From: Fusicatenibacter saccharivorans
GTDB lineage: Bacteria > Bacillota > Clostridia > Lachnospirales > Lachnospiraceae
Direction of reading: 5' to 3'
DNA: 64,000 bases
NCBI RefSeq assembly: GCF_015557635.1
Contig: NZ_JADNOP010000004.1
Coordinates: 62,001 to 126,000, forward strand
Below are positions 62,408-64,000 of the stretch, piece by piece. Position numbers and translations under genes: made by a program. How positions within the stretch are numbered: the first letter of the stretch is position 1; each line of letters starts with the position of its first letter. A model generated the notes under the pieces. It saw only the letters and a program-made list of their open reading frames with translations, was not told where the DNA came from and did not search any database.

Positions 62408-62909
62408 GGACAATATTTCAGGTCGAGACGGTGAAATCCGGCAATTCAACCTTGTCGAGTGTATGGGCTCATCTGAGATAATCACCGGCATGTTATGAGG
62501 ATATAAGTCGACCTTCACTGTCTCAACTGTCGAGACAGTGGCAGGGAGCAGCAGTGTAGACTTGCCTTGCATTATATAGGTAGGAAGGATCTTATGCTGA
62601 CTTGTTCCCATAGACTTCAATGGTTAAGACCGTGATATGAATGTCAAATTTGCCACAGATTGCATCGGTTTGAAGCCATGAATGCGCGGTTTCAGAAGGT
62701 GTGGACATGTTTCCGTTTTGACAGGATATGTTTCCACGAACGGGCACAATACCAGACACCAATCAGAAGGTATCGTGCCATGTGTAGACAGTCTGTTTAC
62801 TAACGCAAAAGAAGGCTTAATACAACAGAAGAAAATAATTTCGTGAAACAGACGAAGAGGCTTGTCTGAAAAAAGAAGGAATGAAAAAACAGGAGAGGAA
62901 AAAAGAAAC
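62408..62909. other. Non-coding island boundary
   Basis: About 500 bases without a convincing gene, containing broken short frames on both strands, probably decayed accessory DNA. A perfect palindromic hairpin, CACTGTCTC (62516-62524) with GAGACAGTG (62532-62540), lies here; it lacks a T-run. I found no integrase, tRNA or direct repeat that would mark an attachment site. Confidence 0.5.
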
Positions 62910-63845
62910 ATGGCAGTAAATAAAAATGGAATCGTAGTATTAGGAGCAGTTTTTGTGGATATCAAAGGTTTTCCAGAGGACATCTACGTCCCGGACGGCA
63001 GAAACGCCGGCCATGTCGAATACATCCACGGCGGTGTGAGCCGAAACGTGGTGGAGGATATCGCAAACCTGGAACTGCGCCCGACCTTCCTTGGAATCGC
63101 GGATAATACCGCACTCGGCGAGGATGTTGTGCGCAAACTGCAGCGCCACAAAGTCAATACCGAATACATGAAAGAAATCCCGAACGGTATGGGAACATGG
63201 CTTGCTGTCTTCGATCACAACGGTGACCTGGCGGGCTCCATTTCCCAGCGCCCGAACCTGATGCCGATTCTCGGTATTCTGGAAGAAAACGGAGATGAAA
63301 TTATCGAAAACTGCGATTCCATTGTGGCAGAGATCGATATGGACAAAGAGATCATCAAAAAGCTGGTACAGCTCTGTGAAAAATACGATAAAAAACTGTA
63401 CGGCGTTGTCAGCAACATGAACATCGCGGTCAGCAGAAGAGATCTTCTGCAGAAATTTGACTGCCTGATCTGCAACCAGCTCGAGGCAGGCGTTTTCTTC
63501 TCCGATGATTACAGCGAAAAAACACCGGCCGAGATGGAAAAGATTCTCGCCGAGCGTCTGAAAGCGGCAAATGTTCCGGCCATGGTCGTAACAATGGGCG
63601 GCGACGGAGCGGTTTATGCGGAAGCAGACGGAGAGAGCGGCTTCTGCCCGGCGCAGAAAGTACAGGTAAAAGATACAACAGGAGCCGGTGATGCGTTCTG
63701 TGCAGGTGTTTCCGCCGGTCTGACCTATGGAAAAACGCTTGGCCAGGCAGTTGAAATCGGTACGCGTCTTGCTGCATCCGTCATCACATCATCGGAAAAT
63801 GTCTGCCCGCGCTTCCGCCCGGAAGAGTTCGGCATCGAGGCATAA
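62910..63845 (+). CDS. PfkB-family carbohydrate kinase
   Basis: A 311-residue ribokinase-fold sugar or nucleoside kinase. The C-terminal anion hole and base DTTGAGDAFCAGVSAGL (residues about 256-272) and an N-terminal glycine-rich region (YIHGGVSRNVVEDIANL, residues about 37-53) define the family. The ATG at 62910 follows AGGAGAGG; an upstream in-frame start is less likely. Substrate cannot be told. It returns to the core-genome composition and is followed 12 bases later by the rdgB gene. Confidence 0.9.
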   Translation: MAVNKNGIVVLGAVFVDIKGFPEDIYVPDGRNAGHVEYIHGGVSRNVVEDIANLELRPTFLGIADNTALGEDVVRKLQRHKVNTEYMKEIPNGMGTWLAVFDHNGDLAGSISQRPNLMPILGILEENGDEIIENCDSIVAEIDMDKEIIKKLVQLCEKYDKKLYGVVSNMNIAVSRRDLLQKFDCLICNQLEAGVFFSDDYSEKTPAEMEKILAERLKAANVPAMVVTMGGDGAVYAEADGESGFCPAQKVQVKDTTGAGDAFCAGVSAGLTYGKTLGQAVEIGTRLAASVITSSENVCPRFRPEEFGIEA

Positions 63846-63857
63846 AAGGGGGCAGAA

Positions 63858-64000
63858 ATGAAGTTATTGTACGGAACCGGCAACCCGGCAAAACTCGACG
63901 CGATGCGTCACCGCCTTGCCGGTCTTGGGATTGAGCTGATCGGGCTGAAAGATCTTGGCGGTGTTAAGCAGCCAGAGATTATCGAGGATGGAAAAACGCC
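63858..64000 (+). CDS. RdgB/HAM1-type non-canonical purine NTP pyrophosphatase, N-terminal part
   Basis: The last gene runs off the window; 47 codons are present. LYGTGNPAKLDAMRHRLAGL matches the start of RdgB/Ham1 proteins (usually TxNxxKxxE), which remove ITP and XTP from nucleotide pools. AGGGGG precedes the ATG. It follows the PfkB kinase by 12 bases and is probably co-transcribed. Confidence 0.75.
   Translation, partial: MKLLYGTGNPAKLDAMRHRLAGLGIELIGLKDLGGVKQPEIIEDGKT

Noticed and set aside
62348-62620. 90-codon minus-strand frame at the end of the island
   Set aside because: It overlaps the end of the RhuM gene, has no ribosome site and matches no family I know; probably chance or a remnant.

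Overview
The window is a chromosome segment of a Gram-positive Firmicute, most likely a gut member of the Lachnospiraceae (class Clostridia). Evidence: strong AGGAGG-type ribosome binding sites, TTGACA/TATAAT promoters, short intergenic gaps closed by intrinsic terminators, and a gene set typical of that family (orphan MsmK/UgpC-type sugar ABC ATPase, CdaR/PucR-like regulator beside aconitase, TIGR03905-type TSCPD protein, YhaO/YhaN pair, LytTR/GHKL two-component genes, DUF624/YesL, DUF4367). I cannot name a species. No rRNA, tRNA or CRISPR array was seen.

Layout. 1-5.4 kb: rhomboid end, small histidine kinase, HIT hydrolase, sigma factor, murG (opposite strand), a DUF4367 membrane protein and a small secreted protein in an AT-richer patch. 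5.4-14.4 kb: beta-CASP metallo-hydrolase with a structured leader, TSCPD protein, mtnN, a membrane protein, a 2-hydroxyacid dehydrogenase, AraC regulator and KDPG aldolase, a decayed glycosidase/GGDEF scar, and a Nudix hydrolase. 14.5-24.2 kb, almost all minus strand: a two-gene ABC exporter, a LytTR/GHKL pair with an esterase, an alanine/sodium symporter, and mgtE behind a long leader. 24.2-35.2 kb: GGDEF remnant, an OmpR-type two-component system, DUF624 protein, MsmK ATPase, CdaR-like regulator, aconitase, and a candidate large structured non-coding RNA of about 530 nt. 35.3-49.3 kb: housekeeping and surface genes (pseudouridine synthase, sugar-binding lipoprotein, membrane proteins, methyltransferase, asnS, YhaO/YhaN, nfo, rlmD).

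49.4-62.9 kb is an AT-rich accessory island with different codon use, inserted between rlmD and a pfkB-rdgB pair. It reads as one plus-strand defence locus: a regulator with a membrane segment, several very small proteins, an XRE repressor, a UvrD-like helicase fused to a PD-(D/E)XK nuclease, a type III Mod/Res restriction-modification pair, a DUF262-HNH (GmrSD-like) protein and a RhuM-family protein. The tight spacing suggests one multi-gene anti-phage module.

The most unusual items are: the purine-rich 530-nt RNA at 34.6-35.2 kb, with promoter, terminator and long-range helices but no ORF; a dispersed structured repeat with compensatory base changes (8.7 and 30.7 kb, plus a partial copy); the attenuator-like leader of mgtE with a possible leader peptide; the structured leader of the metallo-hydrolase; and the composite restriction island.
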